A stretch of 64,000 bases of DNA from Panax quinquefolius (Eukaryota; Streptophyta; Magnoliopsida; Apiales; Araliaceae). The DNA lies in the NCBI GenBank assembly GCA_020205615.1, contig CM035171.1, forward strand, positions 11,778,160 to 11,842,159, in the 5' to 3' direction. A program made the translations under genes and the position numbers. Position 1 is the first letter of the stretch, and each line of letters starts with the position of its first letter. The notes beneath the pieces were generated by a model. The model ran no database searches. It was not told the DNA's origin and saw only the letters and a list, made by a program, of their open reading frames with translations. Shown in pieces: positions 47,835 to 58,599 of this stretch.

Positions 47835-50800
47835 GTATAAATTTATACATATATAAATTTATATTATATATAGAGATTAAAGATGCAGAGACCTAGCGAA
47901 GAAAATGAGATACTGGGTTGAAAGCAGACGAAGCGAGAAGAAGCCCAGGCTTCATGAGGTTCGCGATGAGGTTGGAGCAGCCGGAGAAGGTCGTGAGGTT
48001 GGAGCAGTCGGAGAAGAAGGTCGCGCGATGAGGTCAAAGAAGCCGTCGAAGGTCGCCTTAGCGACTATGTCCCAAGTCGAGCCTCGCCTTGCAGATTTCC
48101 CAACGCCTGGACGCCTTGGCGTCGCCTAGGCGACGCCTTGACAACTATGGTTAGTATATGTATAGAAGTAGGTCAAATTTATTTCAGAGTATGCAAAGCA
48201 CTGAATTCTCATACCATTCCAAGTACCGAAGGTCCAAACCAATCCCCACTCTAGGTTAAATTGTTGGCAACTAATACCAATTCCTTGACCACTGTTTCTG
48301 GATAAGTTTTCTATACCTGAGATCGTACAAAACTCCAACAAGGTAAACTTTGTGATAAGAGCGCATGTACAGCTATTCAAGACACTCTATTTTAAGTAAT
48401 TAAACTTGAAACAATCAATTTCTAAAGGTAATCAGTCATTTTGGATCCCTTTTATTAGTGAGGAATACCAGCAGACATGTCTAGTATTCTTCTATTCATA
48501 CCAGTCAGTTGAAAAGCTTTGTAATAGGGGCACATGGATCAATAAAACACTGGGAAAATAAAAAGAGCGTCTTGATCAATTATCAAATACAAAGAGACTT
48601 GTAGATACATACAATATTAATGCCGCAGTAAAATCTGGCCTGTTGAAGCTTATCCCAGCATTGTATTTCATGAAAGAAGAAGAGGCGGTATCAAATCCAA
48701 CTTCACCACCAAGAGCTAGACCTTTGTCACCAATCACTGCAGCAAGCTCCAACAGAGGGGCTGGATTCAGGCCAATACTGGAATTGATGGCTGCATGGTG
48801 ATGAAGGTAGTGCACATCCAGCTGAGGATAAACCGAATGAATAAAATCACACTAGCAATTCTCCAGGTAATTACTTGACTTCATGTAAAATATTTGTTTC
48901 AAGGTCAATTCCTTTAATTTTTATTGATTTGTTAATAAATAATTTGCTTAGGAATAAGATTCATTTCTTAATGCCTTGGATCCAAGTGAGAGTCCATAAG
49001 AATTGCATTCCCCTAGGCAAGACAGAAAATGTGCGGCATTACAGCAATTTATTTAGTCTGACCCAGTTAGGACTTGATTTTAGTAAAATAATGTGTCCAA
49101 ACCATTTATTAAAAACAACAGGGCTTCAGAATGGATCAGATAAGAAAATGTCTTTTCAGTATTGACCTTAAAACATGGGTCCGGACAGCTATATTCCACT
49201 TCTTTATTTTCTCGGTTTCCACCTTATCCTCTCAAGTCAAAATTACGATAAAAAAAAATTAGTTTTGTTCAGGCCGCCAAGTAAGAAAAGAATAAATATT
49301 GGCAATTTAAATGACATCACTGGACCAGAATTGTTGTCATTTAAGAAACGAATTACAAAATTAAGTTACTTAGAATGTTCTATAATATATAAGCCGAGTA
49401 TCTAACGTAAGTTGCAAAGCACTGACCTTTCCAGATTTGTGATCAGGAATATCAAAGCTAAATGCTGCTTTCATAGATGGCAATACGTCACTGATGGTTA
49501 CTTTTGTTGAGACCTGCAAAATAAGGAAACTCAGATGTACAACTGCACCTGAAATCAAACTGCCCAAAAGGCTATACACAAAAACAGAACCAACAAGTAC
49601 TAAATTGCAAAAATAATAAAGAAGTTTTATTATATAGAAAGGACAGCCAGGGAGGAAAGGACTCCCCAAGGAAATACAAGTGAAAGGTCAGAGCTTTTGA
49701 ATTTAACAGCAATAATTTCTTTCTTACATTAGAATAAGTATCAACTTTCACATTTACAGTAGTATTTCCACTCTCGTACTCTGTACTTATGTTACCGACA
49801 AAAAATTGATCTTTCTTCACACCAGTTGCCGTAAGTCCCTGCACAAAATCAAATTAAGAAACAAAAGATGAATATAAGTAAACTCAACAACAAAGCCTTC
49901 CTAACACACATATAGATTGCATACATCAAAGATATAATCAATGTTTATATCACTAACTGAATAGATTTTGTTGAAGACTTGATTGTTCATAAATTACTGA
50001 CATCTTTTTTAACCGTCTCAATGAACTGAACCTGAGCATAAGCATGTCTATATGACACCCAGCCCAAGAGCTCCAAGCCTGTCTTTGTTTAGTTTGTTAC
50101 AGCCCTATTCATATCACAGAAATCCAGGCATGTAATCAATATACTGGTAACCGGAGCACAAGAACTTTTATTTACCTTTCATTTTTAACCTCTCAAATAG
50201 CTTATATAGTCATACTTCTTTTTTTTCTAGAAGTTATACAGTCTGATAAACCTGATAAAGTAACTACAGAAACAGACTGGACACAGTAAATGTATCGTGA
50301 TTATATCAAAGACTAGAGACTATATTTTTACCCTTTCACATCACCATTTTTTTATGTAAATTGTAATTAAATGGTATTTGCATCATTAAACCAGTTACCC
50401 TGCCACATTTAATAGATGATCTATTTTTGATACCCTTTCCGACTATACTTGTCCAATTTTAAAATTGACCAAATTTAAGATTAATAATTAAACAGTTGTA
50501 TTATAATTTTGAAATCAAATAAGTTGACTTTGATAACATATTTGATATATTTTCTTATGATAATAAGTGTGTGTCTATATGTAATAAACTTACGAATAAA
50601 TTTTAATTATAAATATGGTCAATTTGACCATAACAAGTCAATTAGGACAAATTAAGCTGAACGGAGGGAGTATTATATTTAGTTAGAGAAATTCATCTTG
50701 GTCATTTAAATCTATGTGATGCTACCATGAATTCAAGATATCTGTCCAGAATATGTTCTTAAAATTTGACATTATGCTTTCATTTTTTCTCAGAATATGT

Positions 50801-51873
50801 TCTTTTTTTTTTTGTATTATTTTGTTCTATTTCAGTTTAAGACTTGCATACATAGTAGAGAAGTACTCGAAAGCATATATTACAACCATGCCAAGTAAAT
50901 GGTCTCAGCATCCCATGTATCTTATTCAAAACTGTAGAAGATGAAATCTAATGACCATCACCACTATATCATGTTATTCATGTGAAACCCTCGAGGATCT
51001 TTTTTTCTTTTTTTTTTTGTAATCCATGTCACAGAAGAATCGAAGAAGAAAGGATAAAGTCCAAGTAAATTAGCCAAACAACTTTCTAGATGTACCAAGA
51101 TGGAGGTTTACAGTTACCAAGGAAAGACTGATAGACAAAGAGAGAAATCAATATTCAATTAGAGAAAGAGCATACCATTCCAGTAGATCTTGGAATAGAC
51201 AGTAAGAACTTGTGATCATAGTTGTAATCTTTGGTCAAGAGGTCTGCACAAAAGCAAGCAATTCTCTTAATCAACTGAGTCTGAAACTGGCAGCTGAAAC
51301 AAATATTGTATAGTAGAATTGTTTAAAACCTAAGCTGGAATTGGTCGCCTAGAAGCTTGTTGGCTTGCAAGCTGGCAGGTTATGGGTAAGAGGTTGAAGG
51401 TGGTGTATCAATGTTGTGTTATTGAAAGCAAGATACCTCAAATAAAATCTCTGTTCAGATAATTATTCTAATTTTTAAATAATTTAAAAAAAGATTGGGA
51501 GGACCACATTGAAGAGTAAACACTTCCAAATTCTGAGAAATTTCAACAATGTAAGCACATATTTTGGGATAAAATCAACAGTGTAAACAATTAGTTTAAC
51601 AACTGCATCAGCAGGGACAAAATGGTTAATTTCAGGGAGAAACACAATAATTAAGTTAATACAAAAGAACAAATATCCAATCAAAAATAATAACTACACA
51701 TGGTCTCTAAAATAGAACAGATCAATTATGCAGTCATAAATCAATGCTGGAGGAAATTATTGTCTTATATTCACAAACCAAAAAACTCTCTTATACACAG
51801 GCAAAGTATGGATTCAAAGATTACCTTTCGCACGTTTGCCAATATCTGAATATAGTGCAGGACTGTTGCCCAT
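39780..51873 (-). CDS. VDAC4: Mitochondrial outer-membrane porin (VDAC4-like), six exons, intact
   Basis: VDAC forms the beta-barrel channel for metabolites and ions in the mitochondrial outer membrane. Coding exons: 51825-51873, 51176-51243, 49728-49838, 49427-49513, 48613-48821 and 39780-40086 (49, 68, 111, 87, 209 and 307 bp). All introns are GT-AG and all phases agree. The total is 831 bp, 276 residues plus stop, with no stop or frameshift, matching the usual 274-280. The start is MGNSPALYSDIGKRAKDLLT, the family's N-terminal helix. Then come 'DHKFLLSIPRSTG', 'VLPSMKAAFSFDIPDHKSGK', 'LGGEVGFDTASSS', 'REWRPKSLVTVSAECDTKAV' and the canonical C-terminus GIALALKP. Features such as DHKF, NSSIGLNP and LGGE..FDTASSS are closest, from memory, to Arabidopsis VDAC4. 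The last intron is 8.5 kb and full of transposons. Confidence 0.93.
40715..40880. mobile_element. Partial Stowaway-like MITE
   Basis: The left half 'tactccctccaatcctaaaa' + 'gattgtcattttagaagaaa' + 'aaatttgttccaaaaagttt' matches the complete element at 5885-6162. No right terminal repeat follows, so it is truncated or badly decayed. Confidence 0.65.
41974..42683. mobile_element. hAT element (710 bp) nested in the 5' LTR
   Basis: Perfect 8-bp target duplication GTTTTGTG (41966-41973 and 42684-42691). Terminal inverted repeats are CAATGTTCGAAA and AATTTTGAACAATG. Removing it leaves 263 bp of LTR that align with the 3' LTR. Subterminal GC-rich motifs (aggcg, gcctcg) recur near both ends. No transposase. 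Confidence 0.88.
43755..44560 (+). pseudogene. gag of the gypsy-like element, partly broken
   Basis: Shifting frames give a gypsy Gag core: 'ERKLFFVEAKLKGTSHIWWD' near 43910-43970, then 'AALTRRFVP', and an open frame 44117-44560. Near 44450-44495 'SYNCRGFGNMSFECP' is a degenerate CCHC zinc knuckle: the first Cys is Ser and the His is Asn, so nucleic-acid binding should be impaired. Gag would form the virus-like particle in an active relative. Confidence 0.75.
44750..45063 (+). pseudogene. Retropepsin-like protease domain of the gypsy-like element
   Basis: An open frame of about 100 codons gives 'VIDSVSCMDVISEKAIKKF', 'HPKPYDVAWI' and 'CHIILGHTWLWDRHV'. These are the active-site and C-terminal motifs of gypsy proteases. 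The catalytic Asp is present, but the D-S/T-G triad reads D-S-V, which is not expected to be active. The frame stops soon after, just before the 3' LTR. Confidence 0.75.
45478..46578. other. Intronic sequence with a 124-codon unrecognised ORF and a 15-bp tandem repeat
   Basis: 'ccacatgtgggggta' repeats at 45889-45918 with a GGTACC in each unit. The ORF at 45891-46265 reads through it and then looks membrane-like (Leu/Val/Cys-rich), but matches no family I know. Confidence 0.3.
46579..46891. mobile_element. Small hAT element, 313 bp, perfect 8-bp TSD
   Basis: Target duplication TTTTGAAG (46571-46578 and 46892-46899). The ends CAGGGACGGAGCCAGGAT and (inverse) CAGGATGAGCCAAGAT form imperfect terminal repeats, followed inward by 'gggggcc' and its counterpart 'ggggccc'. 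No coding capacity. Confidence 0.88.
47271..48149. mobile_element. hAT element, 879 bp, perfect 8-bp TSD
   Basis: Target duplication GTTAGTAT (47263-47270 and 48150-48157). The ends are CATAGTTGTCACAG... and ...CTTGACAACTATG. Subterminal 'aggcg' motifs include a perfect 20-bp palindrome GGCGTCGCCTAGGCGACGCC (48118-48137) next to the right end. The middle is almost pure A/T (47360-47880). A 74-codon ORF (47905-48129) is GAGGTCG-repeat-derived and not a recognised protein. Confidence 0.88.
50431..50672. mobile_element. Stowaway-like MITE in VDAC4 intron 2
   Basis: A TA-bounded element with left end 'taccctttccgactatactt' and right end 'gctgaacggagggagta', imperfect CTCCCTCCGT-type inverted repeats. 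The inner pair is 'tgtccaatttt' and 'aattaggacaaatta'. 242 bp, no coding. Confidence 0.75.
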
Positions 51874-51903
51874 TCTGATCAGAGTGAAATGCCAAATCAC
51901 AAC
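51874..51903 (-). other. 5' UTR portion adjoining the VDAC4 start codon
   Basis: On the minus strand 'ttttcag|gttgtgatttggc' just upstream of the ATG looks like a 3' splice site, which implies an intron in the 5' UTR. Confidence 0.5.
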
Positions 51904-54741
51904 CTGAAAAGTCACATTCAGGATACATACAAGTTAAACTCTTGGCAAATTGCACATTCTACAGCACAAAATATTCAAGTTACAGTTACTCATAGGAAAT
52001 ACTATGTAAAATATAAGTAAATATTGCATCCAACCCCTTCCTCTTTCATTCTCCAACTTACTTAAACAACACAAAAGGAATTTGATTAAATTATCACATA
52101 ATTTTTTTTTATTATTGTAGCATCGTTATATTGAATGCCCTCTTAAAAACCACTTATAGTAAGAGCAAAAAATTAAAAGTAATGATATATATTAGGAACG
52201 TTTCATTAAAACAATAATGTCTACCCAATCAAAAAACCTTATATACGTAAATCACAGTGGAGAAAAAGGACCGACTCTAAGAGATGAGCAATAGAAGAAT
52301 TACAAGGTTAACCGGAGTTGTTTACGACACCATCCCACATTATTTGCAACTTTTAAATTTTGACGTTCTGAAATCATATTTAGGTATTTTATATATAAAT
52401 AAATCTGTGCCGCACTCAAGAAAAGGTTACAAAGATGGAGGGACTATTAGAGTACAAGCAAGGGAAAACCTTAGGATGGTAAGGAATTTGAGCTTTCTCA
52501 ATATATCGTGAAAAAAGGACTGACTAACTAAGATAAAAGTGCATTGGTACAGCCACTTTGGAGAAATTTTCGTGAAACAAATTGTTAGAGGGTTTTGAGT
52601 TTATTTTCAGATCCAAACCCACTAAAAATGTGTTTAGATTTTCAGGTCCAAGTAACTAAAAAGGTTAAAAGGGAAAGAAGCAGGATTAGCTGATGTGTTT
52701 GTCATGCCCCTTTAGAAGGCCATCAACTTCCTAATATCATCAAAGCATAAAATGGGGAGTACTTTATGGGCATTAATGTCCTATTACTCTGGGAAATCTG
52801 GATAGTGTATAGTCAATCTCAAGCAATCTATCAAATTAACAAACAGAATATTCTTACAACGTCGTGATCGATATTACCTCCTAGTATGAGCAAACAAAAT
52901 TTGAATTTTATGCATTTTTGGAAAGAAAAAACCAATGTGATAAAAGAAAGCAAGCATAAAGGGAACTCCACGTTAAATGACGGGCAAGAATCTTTTGCGA
53001 ATACCCATAAAACAGTCTCTAGGAATAAAAAGAAGGGAAACTAAAGAAGAGATAAAAAAGAGAAGCGATTACGGAGCGGATAAAATTAGACACATTCTTC
53101 AAACACAAGAAAATCCTCACAAAACAATACAGGCACCACATCACATGTAAATAAATACTATCTATGTCCCCCAAAAAAAGTCCATGTTTGTAATCAAAGG
53201 ATTTAAGAAAAAGTTGACTTTAACAAGATGAATGGGATTGATAAAAACTCATTCAAAAATATTAATATTTACATCGAGTATGAGATTGGAGTGGAGACCC
53301 AAAATTTTCAGACATCCTAAAAAGGAAAATTTGCCTCTCAATTTGGGATAGAGGGAATACATTAAAATCCTGGAATCGAGTTTATTAAAAGAGACCCTCC
53401 ATGGGATCTAGCATTATCAAATTTTATCTCTGGTCAAGCCTTATTTTATTTTATCTCCAGTGAAGTCTCAACTGTGATTAAAACTTACTAACATACTCTG
53501 AGATTTGGTAATTGATTTTGAAAGTGAACTCTGAAGTGGGATGGAGGGAGTATTTAAAGAAACATATTGTAGTCAGGTTGAATTCAAATCACCCCTCCTT
53601 GGGCCCTAGCATTATCAAGTTTATCTGATTGAATCTTACAATACTTTCAACTTCTTTTAGGTAATTAATCAGAACGTGCCAAAAAGAGGGTGAACTTGTG
53701 TCCACTCATTACGCACGATGTTTAAAAGCTTATAGTGGTATCAAAGAGGACATATATTCCCTTAACAACCAAACAGCACACAAACACTAGTTCCTTTACA
53801 CTCCCAATGCAATCTCTTGAGCAAAGAGGACCAACAAATGAACAAAATACACAATAAACCAAGGGTATACCTCATTGACCCCAAAAATACAAGACAAGAG
53901 GCTCAAACATAATACTGAATGCGGGCACAAGAACTCTGTGTGCGGTCAAAACACTGGCTTTAGTCATTTTTATATTATGAGCTATTTTTTTTTTTTGCTA
54001 AATTATTAAGCTTATAACTTTAGTAAGCTTAGTTACCATTACGAGAAAAAGCTTATAACCATAATAAGCTTATAGGCATTCTTATGAAAGCCTCAAATAT
54101 TCTCAAGTCAATGGTGTGTTCGAAATTATAAATTTGCTCAACAAAGATTATAGTATTGGCCAGCTTATCTTATTTTGGGACAAGAATATATTATTGACGC
54201 AGTAAATCACACATTGTTTAAATTTCGAACATATGATTTCCTTAAGTTGGAGTATTAAGTTCTAATAATATTAGGTGCATATGAGAGTCCACCAATAGCC
54301 ATGGTTATTGAGGCTTTAGTAGTTCCTGCATAGTTTAAATTTTCTACAAAATCCATGATTTCTCAAGTTGGAGTTCATGCTCTGCCAGTATTAGGTATTA
54401 TAAGAGAGCCCATCTCAGTCATGTAATGTTTTCATATATAATGATGCTCTTAATGGAATGTGTTAGGAAAATTTATTTCTAATAGTGATGCATTCACGAT
54501 TCTAATAGAAGTTAGAAGAAGGTGAATACATGAAGAAAACAAATTGGGGAAAATAGCAGTTCAATAAACTTCAAAACAAAACATTTACTGTAAACACAGA
54601 CTTTATACATCCACGACCAATAAATCTCAGCCAAATTATGCTCCTTCAGTAAATGTAACCATAAAGCTTCAACGACATATATGTGACTGTAAGTATATAG
54701 AGTGAGAGAGTCTTACAGAGAAAAATTAGGGCAAAACTGAC
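51904..54741 (-). other. Putative 5'-UTR intron of the VDAC4-like gene
   Basis: Spans from the acceptor at 51904 to a donor-like 'g|gtcagt' at 54741. It contains a Stowaway-like MITE at 53157 and otherwise AT-rich sequence. A 75-codon plus ORF (52284-52511) is not recognised. Transcript evidence would be needed to confirm the intron. Confidence 0.4.
53157..53359. mobile_element. Stowaway-like MITE
   Basis: Left 'tactatctatgtcccccaaa' and right 'tttgggatagagggaata' form imperfect inverted repeats bounded by TA. About 203 bp. Another 'gggatggagggagta' end lies nearby at about 53537-53551, perhaps from a second, decayed copy. Confidence 0.65.
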
Positions 54742-54965
54742 CAATCCGATCGGCGAAGATCCTGTGAGGCCTCCGCCACCAATTCAGGTAAGTCGTGTAT
54801 ATATATATGTATCTATTACACTACACCTATATCATAGAAGAGAGGGAAGGTATTACTCCGATGAGCGAGCCGAACTGATGGACGAATGATTAAATGACCT
54901 GGAGTTGCATCGGCGGAGCTGCAGAGGTGCCGATCCGTAGATTACCTATCGATCGAACTGTGTCG
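54742..54965 (-). other. Candidate 5' non-coding exon and promoter-proximal region of the VDAC4-like gene
   Basis: Locally GC-richer sequence than its surroundings ('tggcggaggcctcacaggat', 'cggatcggcacctctgcagc' on the minus strand), ending at a donor-like site. Consistent with a first exon, but not provable from sequence alone. Confidence 0.35.
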
Positions 54966-55845
54966 CAGACTCGCAGCTAGGTTGCATAATCTGTTCCGTC
55001 AATATATCTGCTCAATTGACAATTGTGCCCCCGGACTATGGTAGTGAGTTGGCTTATCCCTCCGGTTTTTAATTTGGGCGCATGACATGACTGCACCAAA
55101 CTTGATACTCCCACCGTCGCATTCGGACCACATTTTAGGAAGTCAAAATAATACTTAAAAAACTCAAATTTGATATGAAAAATAATAAATTTTTTATTCA
55201 TATTGTTACCAAGACTATATTAAAAAAATTACATTCAAATTACTACTTTACTCATCTATTAGTTTTGTTACAATAAAGATTACAAAAGATTTATTTTATG
55301 TTACTGAGTTTTCCAACTTAAAAAAATGAATTATTTGAGCTTTATAATAGATTCATGATTGTATATAATAAATAATAAGATAAATGCATATGAATTACTA
55401 ATATTTAAAAGTAGGATAAATTGACTCAAGTTTAATTTCCCATTGACATTGTAAATCCTATAGCAAGTGTTTCAACCATACAAGAAAGCTGCGAACACAT
55501 TTATCTCATGTACATATTCAATGGGATATGCTGTTTATATTATACCCAAAATAAGACTGATCGATTCTCTACTTGCCAAAATTTAAACTTGGATACCAAG
55601 TCAGTTAATAATTTTTCCTAGTTGATTACTGTTGGGTCATGATATTTTATATAGTGGTAGGATTGGATTGGTTGAAGCTTATTTAGTTATTCTTTTGAAT
55701 TCATTATTATTGGGCGCATTATTAGACTAATTCATTGGATTATCTTGATTGGGTCTTACAAAGTCTTGAAATTTGAATTATTGAACCGAATCCATCAAAT
55801 ATTTAAATATCTACATTTTTTACCGGTGATGATGACAAAGGTATG
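54966..55845. other. AT-rich intergenic
   Basis: No gene seen. The GC-richer patch at 55020-55130 ('gtgcccccggactatggtag') resembles the end of a DNA transposon, but no partner was found. Confidence 0.4.
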
Positions 55846-56240
55846 GCTGACTGATATCTTACATGACATTAATGAGGATTGGACGATCGGACGGTGATGT
55901 GGAGAGAGAGAGATGGGATTAACGAAAAACTACTGCGATGGGTAGGGTCGGGAGGGTCAGTGACACAAGAAACCCAAGTCTTGTATTATATCATGCAGAA
56001 ATCTCCAAGAAAAGTGTCTGCGATACACACAACACACAATTCTAATCTCTACAAGACTGAGACATTTTATCCTTTATTATAACCTCAGAATTCACCAGCA
56101 TCTTGGCTACACGCGCGAATTTATCTCCCGATGATCCAAGTGTTTCGAGCTTTTAGTGTTGATTGTGTTCTTGTCTCATGAGGATCGAGGCGTCTTATGT
56201 GATTGGGACGTGACAGAAGATCTTGACATTAACAACTACT
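55846..56240 (+). repeat. LTR-like fragment related to the Tat-type LTR at 57890-58538
   Basis: 'cgagcttttagtgttgattg', 'gaggcgtcttatgtgattgg' and 'agatcttgacattaaca' align with 'cgaagcttttggtgttgact', 'ggacgtcttggtgattgg' and 'agatctggcgttaacatta' near 58260-58350. 'gacattaatgaggattgga' aligns with 'ggcattaatgaggatggga' near 57940. Probably a solo or truncated LTR of the same family. Confidence 0.5.
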
Positions 56241-56970
56241 GTTCATAGTTTAGCACAACCAACCCCTGCTTCTTTCTCGTATCCCACATTGATTATTAGT
56301 ATCAACTAATTAATTAAAAAGGTTGCATCCTGTACAAAAATAGTGCTGCTTGATTGGGCAGGCAGACAACTACTTTTTTTTAAATGTCTTCATACAATCT
56401 GCAAACATAGCCATATATAGTGTTAGAAGCCAAATGAAGAGATGTATAACCCAACCATGGGGAGATGCCGCGGGTGGACAAAAATTGGAGTTTGACTTGA
56501 CTGCACCTAATATGATAGATAGATAGATAGATAGATAGATAGGAGAAAAGTTTCGCTTAATTTAAATATTTAATTGAGAATTGAGAATTGAAAAAAGTTC
56601 TAAATGAATTTTATCAAAAGAATCAAATCGACAATTATAAAAGAGTTTTAAATTATGTTAATAATTATGATATTAACAAAAACTAATAGAGACAATAATA
56701 TAGATAAATGAGTATCTAGTTTTTTTAATTTATGATGAGAAAAAAATTATGTCTGCGTGGTTAAGCAGCAGTTATAAAAAAAAGTGAGCAATCTTTTGAC
56801 CACCAATTAAGGAGTCTTATAAATTGTTTGATTCCACGCAACACACGGTATTCCTTCTCCCCACGTTTTGTCTACTTTTACGTACCCACTTCTCCCAGCA
56901 ACTTCTTATTGCTTAATGTGCTCGATCTAGTTGACAAATATATCATCCATTTCATCTCCTCACACACTCT
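56241..56970. other. Upstream region of the DUF761 gene
   Basis: Contains (GATA)n at about 56514-56540 and AT-rich sequence. No other gene. Confidence 0.5.
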
Positions 56971-56971
56971 A

Positions 56972-56979
56972 TATAAATA
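56972..56979 (+). promoter_or_regulatory. TATA box of the DUF761 gene
   Basis: TATAAATA lies 117 bp before the ATG at 57089 and implies a start of transcription near 57005 and a leader of about 85 nt. Confidence 0.6.
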
Positions 56980-57088
56980 TGACTACGTTTCTTCGATCTA
57001 TCTATATCTCCTACGTGCTGCAGCTGGTCGATCGATCGTAACGCATCTCAATTATATTGCAGTTATTAATTCATTTAAATCTCCAAAA

Positions 57089-57498
57089 ATGAGCACCGAA
57101 AAGTGGGTGTTGTTGGGGCGATTGAGGAGGGCAGTGAAGAAGGTGAAGTTTTTATTGAACTTGAATCTCAATAGATGGCGAATCGCCTCGATCATTGGTG
57201 CTGGTTCGTTGAGCAGGCGGACCATTAGTTTTAATGACCGGCCGGGCTTGAGGGCGTGGACCGATGACATATTAATCAACTCAATATCATCAAATGCTGA
57301 TCAAGATGATGATTCGGGTTCTTCCTCACGTGTCCAGCAGATTCAAAGGACTCCAAGTTACCCATCTGATCAAGATGATATTGATAAGAGAGCTGAGATA
57401 TTCATAGCTAATTTTAGGAATCAACTTCGGATGGAAAGACAAGTTTCTTTGGAACTAAGGTATAATCGCAGGGACACTAGTTTTGAATCCAATTCTCC

Positions 57499-57502
<4 letters not shown>
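57089..57502 (+). CDS. DUF761-domain (cotton-fibre-like) small protein
   Basis: Intronless, 137 residues. The open frame extends upstream to 56828, but the ATG at 57089 is chosen because the sequence before it holds the TATA box and leader, and homologous proteins start near here. The N-terminus is basic (KWVLLGRLRRAVKKVKFLL, residues 5-24). The middle is Ser/Asp-rich. Residues 97-118 (DIDKRAEIFIANFRNQLRMERQ) form the C-terminal DUF761 motif that defines the family. Function is not established; family members are small plant proteins, some expressed in fibres or stress. There are no frameshifts, unlike the transposon genes around it. The stop is followed at once by a TA microsatellite. It stands between two LTR fragments. 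Confidence 0.85.
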
Positions 57503-57544
<42 letters not shown>

Positions 57545-57632
57545 GATGATGATGATGATGATGTGTGTACATAATAAATTGGCTTGCATTGGATGATGAA
57601 GAAAGGGTTTACCGATCGATCGATCGATCGAG
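57503..57632. repeat. (TA)n, (ATG)n and (GATC)n microsatellites
   Basis: (TA)n 57503-57541, (ATG)n about 57542-57563, (CGAT)n about 57611-57631. They lie in the 3' UTR/downstream region of the DUF761 gene. Confidence 0.9.
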
Positions 57633-57889
57633 ATTTTATGCATGGGCATTAATTATTGGGATGACATGCAGGGCAGGGGAAGATTAATTTAATGGGTTCA
57701 AGGTTTTGGAGTTTGTTGGTATAATCCTTTTTTTTTTATTAAAAATTATTGAAATTTCGGCCAGCTTGGATCGTATTATCTTCAAATCGTGGTTGGATCT
57801 CATCGGCTTGGGTCATTCTTATTATTTGGGCTTAGTCGTTATATTGGCCCATTATACAAATTATCACTTAATCCCATTTTGATCGATGT

Positions 57890-58538
57890 CGTTATGCCAA
57901 ATGACATTTGACAATTGTATATGCGCCACTTTCTTTGCATGGCATTAATGAGGATGGGACTCAAATGACCGTGAATAACAAAAGATGTGAGAGGGATGAA
58001 AGTAGGCATTTCTTTTAATTTAAAGTGGCCATGAAGTAAGGGAAAAAGGTGTCGGAAAGGTGGTGGGTGGCACGATGGCCGGGATAGTGGAGCGTCGTGA
58101 AATTTAAGATCACATAAGAGGTAAATAACTGCATACATTTTTCATTAGAATTCTTATTCTATCTCTCTCGGACATTAGACAATATTTTTCTCTCCATTGT
58201 TGACCTTGTGATGCTGTCTTGACTCTTGACTCTCACGAGGTATCCCTCGACGGTCGGTAGTCGAAGCTTTTGGTGTTGACTTGTTGAATATGCGGGATAT
58301 TGGACGTCTTGGTGATTGGGGCGTGGAGAAAGATCTGGCGTTAACATTAAGCGCTAGAAGGAGGGTTGAGTTCTAGTGTCTGAATATTTTTCAATCCTGG
58401 CGTGTTTGTTTCTACGTCAATATTCATGGTGAAGAGTAGAACACCTACACACGAAGAGCGGTAGAAATTTGCCGGTGAATCGACACCCGTGTATATGCAT
58501 TAAGATCGTTTGGGGCCAAAAGATAAGTGTTAAATGCA
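57890..58538 (+). repeat. 5' LTR (or part) of a Tat-lineage gypsy element
   Basis: Sequence related to 55846-56240 ends at 'aaatgca' (58538). It is followed by 'tggcgtccaaacgatccccg' from 58542, which sits where a TGGCGCC-type primer-binding site is expected. The start of the LTR is not determined. The same motif pairs with an upstream inverted copy 'gatcgtttggggcca' (58505-58519). Confidence 0.45.
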
Positions 58539-58599
58539 AACTGGCGTCCAAACGATCCCCGAAGATTTTCAATTGAAGAAGGGGTAAGGTTAAGCGTGG

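Larger units (their letters stand above)
40087..48612 (-). other. Last intron of the VDAC4-like gene (8,526 bp), a transposon nest
   Basis: Donor gtatgt at 48612-48607, acceptor 'atag' at 40090-40087. The other four introns between coding exons are 214-1,337 bp, so this one has been enlarged. The elements listed below account for roughly 5 kb of it. Confidence 0.85.
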
